Of a DNA stretch of 26,098 nt, positions 7,553 through 14,312 are shown piece by piece. The position numbers were made by a program, and so were the translations under genes. The stretch's first letter is position 1; the number at the start of each line of letters is the position of its first letter. Below the pieces are notes generated by a model. The model was not told where the DNA came from. It searched no databases and saw only the letters and a program-made list of their open reading frames with translations. The stretch comes from JAYZVT01 sp050248375 (GTDB taxonomy: Bacteria; Pseudomonadota; Alphaproteobacteria; Rhizobiales; Methyloligellaceae), in the NCBI GenBank assembly GCA_050248375.1, contig JBFWSL010000015.1:1-26098 (forward strand), given 5' to 3'.

Positions 7553-7981
7553 ATGTCGCTGAAGATCAGGCTTTCCCGGGGCGGCGCCAAGAAGCGCCCC
7601 TATTACCGCATCGTGGTGGCGGATTCGCGCTTCGCGCGCGACGGCCGTTTCATCGAGCGCGTGGGCACCTTCGATCCGCTGCTGCCCAAGGACAGCAAGG
7701 ACCGCGTGCTGCTGAAGGAAGACCGCATAAAGCACTGGCTGGGCGTGGGCGCCCGCCCGACCGACCGGGTGAACCGTTTCCTCGACGCGGCCGGCCTGTT
7801 CAAGCGCGAGGCGCGCAGCAATCCGCAGAAGGGCCTGCCGGGCAAGAAGCGCCAGGAGCGCGAGGCTGCGGCGAAGCAGGCGGAGGAAGACGCCAAAGCC
7901 GCCGCGGCGGAAGCCGCCGCGAAGCCCGCCGAGGAAGCCGCCCCCGCCGAGGCCCCGGCCGAAGAGGTCAAGGCGGAGTGA
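7553..7981 (+). CDS. rpsP: 30S ribosomal protein bS16 with Ala/Glu-rich tail
   Basis: The first 80 or so residues are a standard bS16 (SLKIRLSRGGAKKRPYYRIV, RDGRFIERVGTFDP, GARPTDRVNRFLDAAGL), needed in 30S assembly. The protein is 142 aa, against about 80-90 in many bacteria. The extra residues after about 95 are a charged Lys/Glu/Ala-rich tail, probably helical or disordered, as often seen in alphaproteobacteria. GAGGAA lies about 8 bases before the ATG. It sits between ffh and rimM in the conserved order. Confidence 0.96.
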   Translation: MSLKIRLSRGGAKKRPYYRIVVADSRFARDGRFIERVGTFDPLLPKDSKDRVLLKEDRIKHWLGVGARPTDRVNRFLDAAGLFKREARSNPQKGLPGKKRQEREAAAKQAEEDAKAAAAEAAAKPAEEAAPAEAPAEEVKAE

Positions 7982-8016
7982 CCTCGCCAGATGCCCGGAA
8001 CGCCGGCTAGCCGGCC

Positions 8017-8535
8017 ATGACGGCGCGCGACAGCAGGCGCGTGCTGCTTGGCCGCATCTCCGGCGCCCATGGCATCGGGGGGGAGGTGCGCATCGCCACC
8101 TTCACCGGCGAGCCGGCGGCGATCGGCGCCTACGGGCCGCTCGAGGACGAAGGCGGCGCGCGGCGCTTCGAGTTCACCTCGCTGCGCGCGGGCCCCAGGG
8201 GCGTCATCGCGCGGCTGAAGGGCGTCGCCGACCGCAACGCGGCGGAGGCGCTGGCCGGCACGGACCTCTATGTGGAGCGCGGCCGTCTGCCGGACCCCGG
8301 GGCGGGCGAGTTCTACCTCGCCGACCTGATCGGGCTCACGGCCGTGACCGGTGACGGCGCCGCCTTCGGCAAGGTGGTGGCGGTGCAGAATTTCGGCGCA
8401 GGCGACCTGCTGGAAATCCGTCCCGCGCCTGGCGGGGAAACCGTGCTGTTGCCCTTCACCGATGCCGCGGTTCCCGAAGTGAACATCGAGGCGGGCTGGC
8501 TGCGGGCGGTCCCGCCGGAAGAGCTGTCCGAGTGA
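8017..8535 (+). CDS. rimM: Ribosome maturation factor RimM
   Basis: RimM assists late 30S assembly around uS19. The 172-aa product has the N-terminal barrel motif RISGAHGIGGEVR, then EFYLADLIGL, which starts the PRC-barrel domain. NFGAGDLLEI and LLPFTDAAVPEVNIEAGWL complete that domain. Length is normal. It lies 35 bases after rpsP, and a perfect 14-base palindrome GCCGGCTAGCCGGC (8002-8015) occupies the position just before its start. Its stop codon TGA (8533-8535) overlaps a possible GTG start of trmD. Confidence 0.95.
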   Translation: MTARDSRRVLLGRISGAHGIGGEVRIATFTGEPAAIGAYGPLEDEGGARRFEFTSLRAGPRGVIARLKGVADRNAAEALAGTDLYVERGRLPDPGAGEFYLADLIGLTAVTGDGAAFGKVVAVQNFGAGDLLEIRPAPGGETVLLPFTDAAVPEVNIEAGWLRAVPPEELSE

Positions 8536-8540
8536 CAACC

Positions 8541-9236
8541 ATGGCCTGGACCGCGACCGTGCTGACCCTGTTCCCGGAGCTGTTTCCCGGACCGCTGGGG
8601 GCGAGCCTTCCGGGCAAGGCGCTGGCGGAGGGCCGCTGGGCGCTCGGCGTCATCGACCTGCGCGGCTTCGGTCTTGGCAGGCACCGCAGCGTGGACGACA
8701 CGCCGGCCGGCGGCGGCCCCGGCATGGTGATGCGCGCCGACGTGGCGGCGGCGGCGCTGGACAAGGCGCGCGAAGCGGCGCCGGAGGCGCCCCTCATCTA
8801 TCCGAGCCCGCGCGGCAAGCCGCTGACGCAGGCGCTCGCCCGGGATCTCGCGAAGGGAGCCGGGGTCACGCTGCTGTGCGGGCGGTTCGAGGGCGTCGAC
8901 GAGCGGGTGCTCGAGGCGCGGCAGGTGGAAGAAATCTCCATCGGCGATTTCGTGCTCGCGGGCGGCGAGGTGGCGGCGATGGCGCTGGTCGAGGCCTGCG
9001 TGCGGCTGCTGCCGGGCGTCATGGGCGAGGCCGCCTCACTGGCGCAGGAAAGCTTCGAGGACGGGCTGCTGGAATATCCCCACTACACCCGGCCGCGGGA
9101 GTGGGAGGGGCGCGGCATTCCCGAGGTGCTGCTGTCGGGCGACCACGAAGGGATCGCGCGCTGGCGGCGGGAACAGTCGGAAAGGATCACCCGCGAACGG
9201 CGTCCCGACCTGTGGGCGAAGCGGAAGAAGGATTGA
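8541..9236 (+). CDS. trmD: tRNA (guanine37-N1)-methyltransferase TrmD
   Basis: TrmD methylates G37 of tRNAs with G36, preventing frameshifting. The product starts AWTATVLTLFPELFPGPLG, as expected. It contains the SPOUT trefoil-knot elements DDTPAGGGPGMVM, IYPSPRGKPL, LLCGRFEGVDERV and ISIGDFVLAGGEVAAM, then the C-terminal DNA/RNA-contact region with YPHYTRPREWEGR. The ATG at 8541 (231 aa) matches the usual family N terminus. A GTG at 8532 would overlap the rimM stop as GTGA and add three residues. It is the last plus-strand gene before rplS, which is 3.1 kb away instead of adjacent. Confidence 0.95.
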   Translation: MAWTATVLTLFPELFPGPLGASLPGKALAEGRWALGVIDLRGFGLGRHRSVDDTPAGGGPGMVMRADVAAAALDKAREAAPEAPLIYPSPRGKPLTQALARDLAKGAGVTLLCGRFEGVDERVLEARQVEEISIGDFVLAGGEVAAMALVEACVRLLPGVMGEAASLAQESFEDGLLEYPHYTRPREWEGRGIPEVLLSGDHEGIARWRREQSERITRERRPDLWAKRKKD

Positions 9237-9239
9237 AAG

Positions 9240-9419
9240 TCAGCTTCTGCGCTGGTGACGGACTTGGCCCGGGCAGGACATGGCGCGCCGCCGGGAGGTG
9301 CCCTCCTGCCGCGTCTCCGCCTCGGACGGCGTCTCGCTCCTGCGCGCGCCGCTGGCCATGAAACTGGCGAAGGCTTCCGCGGCGGCTTCGCCGGTGAGCG
9401 CCAGCCTGATGCACTGCAT
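9240..9419 (-). CDS. Possible 59-aa small protein, unknown
   Basis: The reading frame starts at the ATG at 9419, preceded on the minus strand by AGGAGG with a 5-base spacer (9430-9425), one of the best ribosome binding sites in the window. The peptide begins MQCIRLALTGEAAAEAFASF and ends in a basic, Arg-rich tail. Third codon positions are strongly G or C, as in real genes of this genome. No family is recognised. It is convergent with trmD, ending 3 bases beyond its stop. A candidate FNR/FixK box and paired palindromes lie 115-175 bases upstream. The rest of 9420-9614 holds no other gene that I can support. Confidence 0.35.
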   Translation of the reverse strand: MQCIRLALTGEAAAEAFASFMASGARRSETPSEAETRQEGTSRRRAMSCPGQVRHQRRS

Positions 9420-9533
9420 GTGTCCCTCCTCTTCGATGCGTTCGATTGCGCCGCCCCCGCGGCGTCCGTGACCCTTGAGCACAGCTAGCCTTGCGGGAGG
9501 GGGCAGCGTCAATGGGCGCTCGAAAGATTAGAA

Positions 9534-9547
9534 CTGATTTAAATCAA
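9534..9547. promoter_or_regulatory. FNR/FixK-type box
   Basis: CTGAT-TTAA-ATCAA matches the FNR/FixK/Crp-family consensus TTGAT-N4-ATCAA at nine of ten defined positions. It lies in an AT-rich stretch between the UPF0314 gene and the small frame at 9240-9419, which would be the downstream target on the minus strand. No clear -10 box was identified. Confidence 0.4.
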
Positions 9548-9559
9548 CGAAATCAGCAT

Positions 9560-9592
9560 GTTGGAACCATTCCAAGCTGGAACCGTTCCAAC
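9560..9592. promoter_or_regulatory. Paired palindromes, operator-like
   Basis: Two near-identical palindromes stand in tandem: TTGGAACCATTCCAA (9561-9575) and TGGAACCGTTCCA (9578-9590), with centres 16 bases apart. Together they form a larger inverted repeat, GTTGGAAC (9560-9567) to GTTCCAAC (9585-9592). They could bind a dimeric regulator cooperatively, or form a hairpin after the UPF0314 gene, which ends at 9615. No oligo-T tail marks an intrinsic terminator. Confidence 0.4.
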
Positions 9593-9614
9593 GGCGCTGA
9601 ATTTTCCAGTGCTC

Positions 9615-10301
9615 TCAGGCGCTTCGCGGGGAGGCGCGCCGGCGGCCCGCGCGCGGGCGCGCCGGAGCCAGCGGAAGAAATGCGGCGACGGGCCGCAGCC
9701 ATTCCCACGGCGCGAAAGCCGCCGCATGCGCCGCGCCCTGCCACTCACGGATCGCATCCAGCGGCCACAGCAGCATGATGACGTTGAGGGTGAGGTTGTC
9801 GCGGATGAAGTAGCCGGTCAGCAGCTCGAAGAAAATGCCGATGGCGATGGTGACGGCCACGGGAAGCCGCCAGGCGAGCAGGAAGCCGGCCAGCGCGGCG
9901 GCGGTGTCGGACACGGAGTTGATGATCGAGTCGCCATGATAGTCGAGGGAGATGGTCGCCTCGCGGTAGCGGTCGATGACCATGTCGGTGTTCTCGGTGA
10001 TCTCCCAGGCCGCCTCCACGCACAGCGCCAGCGCCAGGCGCGCCAGCAGGCTCCACCTCGGGCGGACCAGCCGGGCGAGCCAGTAGAAGATAAAGCCGTG
10101 GATGACATGGGAGGGCGTGTACCAGTCGGAGATGTGCTGGGAGTTTTCCGAACTGGCGACGACGCCGTGCCAGAGCTTCACGTAGCCGCATTCGCAGATC
10201 GGCACCTGCCCCATGACGTAGAGGGACAATGCCTGGGCGGCGAAGATGGCGGCTATGGCGGCCACCAGCCACCATTGGCGGTTTGCGGTGCTCTCGTACA
10301 T
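9615..10301 (-). CDS. UPF0314 (DUF2585) membrane protein
   Basis: The 228-aa product matches the UPF0314/DUF2585 family of alphaproteobacteria, whose function is unknown. Diagnostic stretches are GQVPICECGYVKLWHG, SENSQHISDWYTPSHVIHGF, VEAAWEITENTDMVIDRYRE and DYHGDSIINSVSD. Hydrophobic segments near residues 11-30, 66-95, 130-160 and 168-180 suggest four or five membrane spans. The polar motifs between them are rich in His, Asp and Glu and could hold an active or metal site. The C-terminal 40 or so residues (Arg/Ala/Pro-rich) exceed the usual family length of about 190-200. It lies 83 bases downstream of the OPT gene on the same strand, possibly co-transcribed. Confidence 0.85.
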   Translation of the reverse strand: MYESTANRQWWLVAAIAAIFAAQALSLYVMGQVPICECGYVKLWHGVVASSENSQHISDWYTPSHVIHGFIFYWLARLVRPRWSLLARLALALCVEAAWEITENTDMVIDRYREATISLDYHGDSIINSVSDTAAALAGFLLAWRLPVAVTIAIGIFFELLTGYFIRDNLTLNVIMLLWPLDAIREWQGAAHAAAFAPWEWLRPVAAFLPLAPARPRAGRRRASPRSA

Positions 10302-10384
10302 CCGTGAAGCATCTCCGGAGGCGGGGACGGGGCATCATACTCCAGGCATGGGTCCCGCCAACTCCCTGCGGGGAGCCATGGCGC

Positions 10385-12139
10385 CTACCTGGCGAGGGTG
10401 GCCAGCGCCGTGACGACGCCGGCGAGGCTTTCGCCGACGATGAGCCCCGCCGCCAGCACGATCAGCCTGGCGCGGGCCCATTCGGGAGCGATACTGGTAA
10501 TGGCGAGGCCCGCGAGCGCGCCGATGGCGAGCGAGACCGAGTTCCAGGCCGGGATGACGAAACCGAGGCCCATGGCCGTGGCGCTGGGCAACAGGCGTGC
10601 GGCGCGGGCGGGCAGGAAGGCGTCGCCGGCGGCCAGCGCGAGGCCGGCCGCCGCCGCGGCCGCCATGGCGGGCAGGGCGCCGGGCGGCATGGCGTGGAGA
10701 CCGGCGCTCAGCACTTCCGCCACCGCCTTCCATGTGGCGACGGCGGGCGCCGGCCAGTCGGGCGTCATCAGCATGGCCTGGGGATCGGGGATAATGGCGA
10801 GATAGGCGGCGGCGCCGGCCAGGCTGCCGGTGAGCACGCCGAAGAGCTGGGCGACGAATTGCAGCCGCGGGGTGGCGCCGACGATCTGGCCGGTGCGCAG
10901 GTCGTGCAGCAGGTCGGCGCACTGGCCGGCCGCGCCGCCGGTGACGTTGGCGCTCATCAGGTTGGCGGTGACGTTGCCGGGCGAGATCAGGGCGAAGGAA
11001 AGCTGCGTCACCTTGCCCAGCGCGCCCACGGGCGTGATGCCGGTCTCGCCCGAGACCCAGCCTGCGACCGCCGCGAGGACGAAGCCGAGCAGCACCGCGA
11101 GCACCGCCTCGACGGGACCGATGCCGAACAGGATGGTCTGCGCGGCGGTGGCGATGGCGAGCGCCACCAGGAAGGCGGCGGCGAATGTCCGCCTGCCGAG
11201 CACGAGGACGCGCCGGGTGGAGGCTCCGCCCGCCGCCGCGCGGCCGCGGGCGAGCATGCGGGCGATGGAGAGGATGAAGGAGGCGAGCGCCGCCACGGTC
11301 ATCAGTGTCGCGCCCGGCCACAGCAGCCATTCCACCAGCGGGCCGAACCAGGACGCGCCGGGATCGGCTTCCCCGTGCCGGGCCCAGCCGCGGGCAAGCG
11401 CCAGCGGACCCAGCAGGCCCCAGGCGATGACCGCCCCGAGCAGCGCCGACAGTCCGGCGCGCAGCCCGGCGATGGCGCCGAAGCCGACCATGAGCAGGGA
11501 CGGATCGAGGGCGAAGCCGAGATTGGCCGCGCTCGCCCCGCCGGGCACCTTCAGACCCGGCGCGAGCCGCGGCAGGGCGTAGAGCAGGTCCGTTACGAGC
11601 TTGAGCGCGGCGGCGATGGCCGCTGCGGGGAACAGCACCCGCAGGCGCGCGGAAGCCTCGCCCCCGCCCGCATGGATGTCCTGGATGGTCTCGGCCGTGG
11701 CCATGCCGGAGGGGAAGGGGAGACCTCTCGCCTCGAGCATCTGGTTGCGCAGGCCGGCCGCGACCACCACGCCGACGAGGCTGACGGCCAGCAGCCAGAA
11801 GGCCAGCCATTGCCAGGCCAGCGTCTGGCCGGTGATGAGGGCCAGCGCGGGTATGGGCGCGGCGAGCCCCGAGGAGATGATGGAGGCGGCGGAGGAAGCG
11901 GCCGTCTGGTTGATGTTGTTCTCCAGCAGCCCCCAGCGCCGGGCGCCGAGCCCCTCGCCCGCGCGCCAGAAGGCGAAGGCGAGCAGGCCGGCGGCCACCG
12001 ACATGTTGAAGGCCCAGCCGATCTTGAGGCCGGAATAGACGTTGCAGGGGGTAAGCAGCGCGCCGAGCGCCATGCCGGTGAGGATGGCGCGCAGGGTCAG
12101 CTCCGGGCGGGCCGCGGGGTTCTGGCGGGCGGAAGCCAT
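10385..12139 (-). CDS. OPT-family transporter (oligopeptide / metal-chelate type)
   Basis: The 584-aa, very hydrophobic product has about 14-16 predicted spans and OPT-family motifs: LLTPCNVYSGLKIGWAFNMS near the N terminus, NNINQTAASSAASI, GLPFPSGMATAETI, SGETGITPVGALGKVTQL, and NVTANLMSANVTGGAAGQCADLL. The C-terminal LLPSATAMGLGFVIPAWNS also fits. OPT proteins are proton-coupled importers of oligopeptides or iron/metal-chelator complexes; which substrate is used here cannot be told. It is transcribed away from rplS. A TATTAA box (12146-12151) ends only 6 bases before the ATG, with a poor -35 element. Confidence 0.88.
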   Translation of the reverse strand: MASARQNPAARPELTLRAILTGMALGALLTPCNVYSGLKIGWAFNMSVAAGLLAFAFWRAGEGLGARRWGLLENNINQTAASSAASIISSGLAAPIPALALITGQTLAWQWLAFWLLAVSLVGVVVAAGLRNQMLEARGLPFPSGMATAETIQDIHAGGGEASARLRVLFPAAAIAAALKLVTDLLYALPRLAPGLKVPGGASAANLGFALDPSLLMVGFGAIAGLRAGLSALLGAVIAWGLLGPLALARGWARHGEADPGASWFGPLVEWLLWPGATLMTVAALASFILSIARMLARGRAAAGGASTRRVLVLGRRTFAAAFLVALAIATAAQTILFGIGPVEAVLAVLLGFVLAAVAGWVSGETGITPVGALGKVTQLSFALISPGNVTANLMSANVTGGAAGQCADLLHDLRTGQIVGATPRLQFVAQLFGVLTGSLAGAAAYLAIIPDPQAMLMTPDWPAPAVATWKAVAEVLSAGLHAMPPGALPAMAAAAAAGLALAAGDAFLPARAARLLPSATAMGLGFVIPAWNSVSLAIGALAGLAITSIAPEWARARLIVLAAGLIVGESLAGVVTALATLAR

Positions 12140-12199
12140 ATGAGGTTAATACACGCCGGACGGCGGGAATCCGACTCCCGGGGCCCGGCAAAGCTTTGC

Positions 12200-12228
12200 T
12201 CGACAAAACACCCCGTTTGCACTAGAAA
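12200..12228 (+). promoter_or_regulatory. Candidate promoter of rplS
   Basis: TCGACA (12200-12205) and TAGAAA (12223-12228) are separated by exactly 17 bases, a good sigma-70-type match. Transcription would begin near 12235, giving a leader of about 120 bases before rplS. A separate promoter is expected because two opposed genes cut rplS off from trmD. Confidence 0.5.
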
Positions 12229-12250
12229 CCGCGCCAGCCCGAGCGGTATC

Positions 12251-12324
12251 GCGGCATCCGCCGCTGCCGCGGGCCGAGCATCAATCAAAAAGAATGGCGG
12301 TCGCCAATGGTCCGCGACAGGACC
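12251..12324 (+). promoter_or_regulatory. rplS leader hairpins
   Basis: The untranslated leader can form GCGGC/GCCGC (12251-12255 with 12266-12270) and GGTCC/GGACC (12309-12313 with 12320-12324, 6-base loop). Autoregulatory leaders of ribosomal protein genes are known in other bacteria. No match to a named leader family is claimed. A ribosome binding site AAAGG (12345-12349) follows. Confidence 0.3.
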
Positions 12325-12357
12325 GGGGCAGTCGTCCGGAAGTGAAAGGTTCGATCG

Positions 12358-13059
12358 ATGAATATCATCCAGCAGCTCGAGAAGGAGCAGGCCGACGCGC
12401 TGGCCGCGAAGCGCGCGGTTCCCGAATTCGGCCCCGGCGACACGGTGCGCGTCAGCGTGAAGGTGGTCGAGGGCGAGCGCGAGCGCGTGCAGGCCTATGA
12501 AGGCGTGTGCATCGCGCGCTCCGGCGGCGGCCTCAACGAGAGCTTCACGGTTCGCAAGATTTCCTACGGCGAAGGCGTGGAACGCGTGTTCCCGATCCAC
12601 TCGCCGCTGATCGCTTCCATCGACGTGGTCCGCCGCGGCCGCGTGCGCCGGGCGAAGCTGTATTACCTGCGCGGACGCCGCGGCAAGGCCGCCCGCATCA
12701 CCGAGAAGAAGCAGGCGCGGCCCACCGCCAGCGCCTTCAAGGGCTTCACCAAGCCCAAGGGGCCGGCCGACGACCTCACCCTGATCAAGGGCGTGGCCGA
12801 GGAACTGCAGGGCCGCCTGAACAAGCTCGGCATCATCCGCTTCGAGCAGATCGCCGCCTTCACCGATGACGACATCACGGCGGTGGACGAGGTGCTCAAC
12901 TTCAAGGGACGCATCGAGCGCGAGGACTGGGTCGGCCAGGCCAAGGCGCTGATGGTCGAGACGACCGCGGGCGAAGTGCCGGCGGAGGAAGACTCCGGCG
13001 AAGCGGCGGCGGAAGCCCCCGCGAAACCGGCGCCGGAGAAAAAGAAGGGCAAGGAGTAA
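12358..13059 (+). CDS. rplS: 50S ribosomal protein bL19 with C-terminal helix-hairpin-helix-like extension
   Basis: Residues 1 to about 120 are a normal bL19 (FGPGDTVRVSVKVVEGERERVQ, ESFTVRKISYGEGVERVFPIHSP, RRAKLYYLRGRRGKAARI), a 50S protein at the 30S interface. The protein continues to 233 aa. Residues about 138-200 (DDLTLIKGVAEELQGRLNKL, then FEQIAAFTDDDITAVDEVL and a Trp-containing end) resemble the HhH-like domain seen in predicted 5' DNA nuclease-like proteins and, in some alphaproteobacteria, fused to bL21. An acidic/Ala-rich linker and a Lys-rich end (KKKGKE) follow. There is no stop or frameshift between the parts. A strong terminator follows at 13098. Confidence 0.94.
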   Translation: MNIIQQLEKEQADALAAKRAVPEFGPGDTVRVSVKVVEGERERVQAYEGVCIARSGGGLNESFTVRKISYGEGVERVFPIHSPLIASIDVVRRGRVRRAKLYYLRGRRGKAARITEKKQARPTASAFKGFTKPKGPADDLTLIKGVAEELQGRLNKLGIIRFEQIAAFTDDDITAVDEVLNFKGRIEREDWVGQAKALMVETTAGEVPAEEDSGEAAAEAPAKPAPEKKKGKE

Positions 13060-13097
13060 GGGGCAACACCCTTCGGCCGACGGTCTGGGGAGTTTCG

Positions 13098-13131
13098 AAG
13101 GGCGGCGCCGTGGCGCCGCCCTTTGCGTTTG
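13098..13131 (+). terminator. Terminator after rplS
   Basis: AAGGGCGGCGCC (13098-13109) pairs perfectly with GGCGCCGCCCTT (13112-13123) around a 2-base gap, followed by a T-rich run TTTGCGTTTG. This is a very stable intrinsic-type terminator. A second small hairpin, GCCCGGA-TATT-TCCGGGC, stands at 13134-13151. Confidence 0.75.
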
Positions 13132-13619
13132 CGGCCCGGATATTTCCGGGCGAGGTGTGTTTCGGCGGGCGAGCTACCCGGCCCATGCATGGCACCTCTT
13201 CGCTGAGCGCAACCCTATGAATCCGTTTGCCAATTTTCTGCCAAACTTTCCTCTGCCTAAAATCGCGCCAGTCTGGCCGCCGCCGGCAGCGGTCCGGCCG
13301 CTGTCTTTGAAAATCAATTTAAATCAATAACTTCCGCGACCGCTGCCGAGTGCCGGCGATTCCCCGCCGAATTGGGCAAAAAGACAAATTCTTAAGCAAA
13401 ATTAACGTTTTGGGCAGCGCGCGTCGCGTCGCCACATAACGTCACAATTGCCGTCATTTTCCTGCCGCCCCGGGATAGAGGATCGCGCCCATCCGGGGGT
13501 GCACCGGCTCGCCTGCAGCCGGGCGGGATGCCGCACGGGCGGCTGCCGTATCCCCGCAGGAAGCGCACGGGACTGCGCCCGGCGTCTTCCGCAGTTGCAA
13601 CAACAAGAAGGACTGACTG
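13132..13619. other. Gene-free interval with an AT-rich regulatory island
   Basis: This is the longest interval without a supported gene. From about 13200 to 13450 it is markedly richer in A and T than the rest of the window. It holds TTTAAATCAA (13318-13327), shared with the FNR-like site at 9538-9547, and CTTAAGCAAAATTAACG (13391-13407), two TTAA half-sites 6 bases apart resembling a CtrA site whose usual spacer is 7. A 37-codon frame at 13217-13330 lacks a ribosome binding site and normal codon use. The interval probably contains the promoter of the CHAP-hydrolase gene. Confidence 0.5.
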
Positions 13620-14126
13620 ATGCGAACTCTTTGCATTGGCGCGTTTGCGCTGGCCGCCGTTACCGTTGCCATGCCGGGTGACTCCCGGGCTTGCGAGTTT
13701 CCCTGCACGTGGGGCGGCTCGGCCTCCAAGACCACATCCTCGACGCATGGCGGGGGGTTCTCGGGAGGCGGCGGCGGATCGACCCGCGCCATCCAGATCG
13801 CACGCAGCTACCTGGGCACCAATCCGACCGGCCAGGGCAGCCTGTGGTGCGCCCACTTCATGAACATGGTGGAGAAGAAGGCCGGCCGCTCGGGCACGGG
13901 CTCGGGTCTCGCCCGCTCCTACACCAGCTACGGGCGCCGCGTGTCCAGCCCGCAGCCGGGCGACATCGCGGTCGTCGGCCGCAAGGGCGGCGGCGGCCAT
14001 GTCGGCTATGTCATGGGCGTGGAAGGCGGCAAGGTCACGCTCATCTCGGGCAACTACAACCGCAAGGTCGGCATCGGCAAATACTCGATGTCGAGCGTGG
14101 TGGCCTTCGTGCGGCCCCAGGGCTGA
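13620..14126 (+). CDS. Secreted CHAP-domain (NlpC/P60-superfamily) hydrolase
   Basis: The 168-aa product starts with a signal peptide (hydrophobic residues 4-18, cleavage near residue 24). A Gly/Ser-rich linker covers about residues 30-55. The CHAP domain follows: catalytic Cys C77 in GSLWCAHFMN, His H127 in GGGGHVGYVMG, and a polar residue in ISGNYNRKVGI. CHAP enzymes are amidases or endopeptidases that cut peptidoglycan peptides, so a role in cell-wall remodelling in the periplasm is likely. Length and layout resemble single-domain CHAP proteins of alphaproteobacteria. AAGGA (13608-13612) lies 7 bases before the ATG. It is probably monocistronic, with terminators on both sides. Confidence 0.83.
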   Translation: MRTLCIGAFALAAVTVAMPGDSRACEFPCTWGGSASKTTSSTHGGGFSGGGGGSTRAIQIARSYLGTNPTGQGSLWCAHFMNMVEKKAGRSGTGSGLARSYTSYGRRVSSPQPGDIAVVGRKGGGGHVGYVMGVEGGKVTLISGNYNRKVGIGKYSMSSVVAFVRPQG

Positions 14127-14154
14127 TCCCCCGGCGCCTGCGCCTGCACTCCGG

Positions 14155-14187
14155 CGGCCGCCCCTTCGCGGGGCGGCCGTTTCGATT
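14155..14187 (+). terminator. Terminator after the CHAP gene
   Basis: CGGCCGCCCC (14155-14164) pairs with GGGGCGGCCG (14170-14179) around the loop TTCGC, followed by TTTCGATT. The tail merges into a 12-base direct repeat, GTTTCGATTCCC at 14179-14190 and 14191-14202. Confidence 0.65.
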
Positions 14188-14312
14188 CCCGTTTCGATTC
14201 CCGGGGGGCAAGCGCCGCCCCCTGGCACATCCGGCGCAACACTATTATTTGCGGGGCGGGCGGCGCTGCGCTAAGAGACGGGCGCTATCGCCGCAGACGT
14301 GAGAGTTAGACC

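Noticed and set aside
10229..12361. A long plus-strand open frame antisense to the OPT transporter
   Set aside because: It is a GC-skew shadow: its product is Gly/Arg/Ala-rich without motifs, while the opposite strand encodes a clear membrane transporter.
13217..13330. A 37-codon frame starting MNPFANFLPNFPLP in the AT-rich interval
   Set aside because: There is no ribosome binding site, the third codon positions do not show the strong G/C preference of real genes here, and it lies in a probable promoter region.
13391..13407. A true CtrA binding site
   Set aside because: The two TTAA half-sites are 6 bases apart where the consensus needs 7, so it is kept only as a weak candidate.
14179..14202. 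A possible tRNA T-arm, because GTTTCGATTCCC resembles GTTCGAATCCC
   Set aside because: It is a tandem 12-base repeat beside a terminator, with no acceptor, D-arm or anticodon arm around it.
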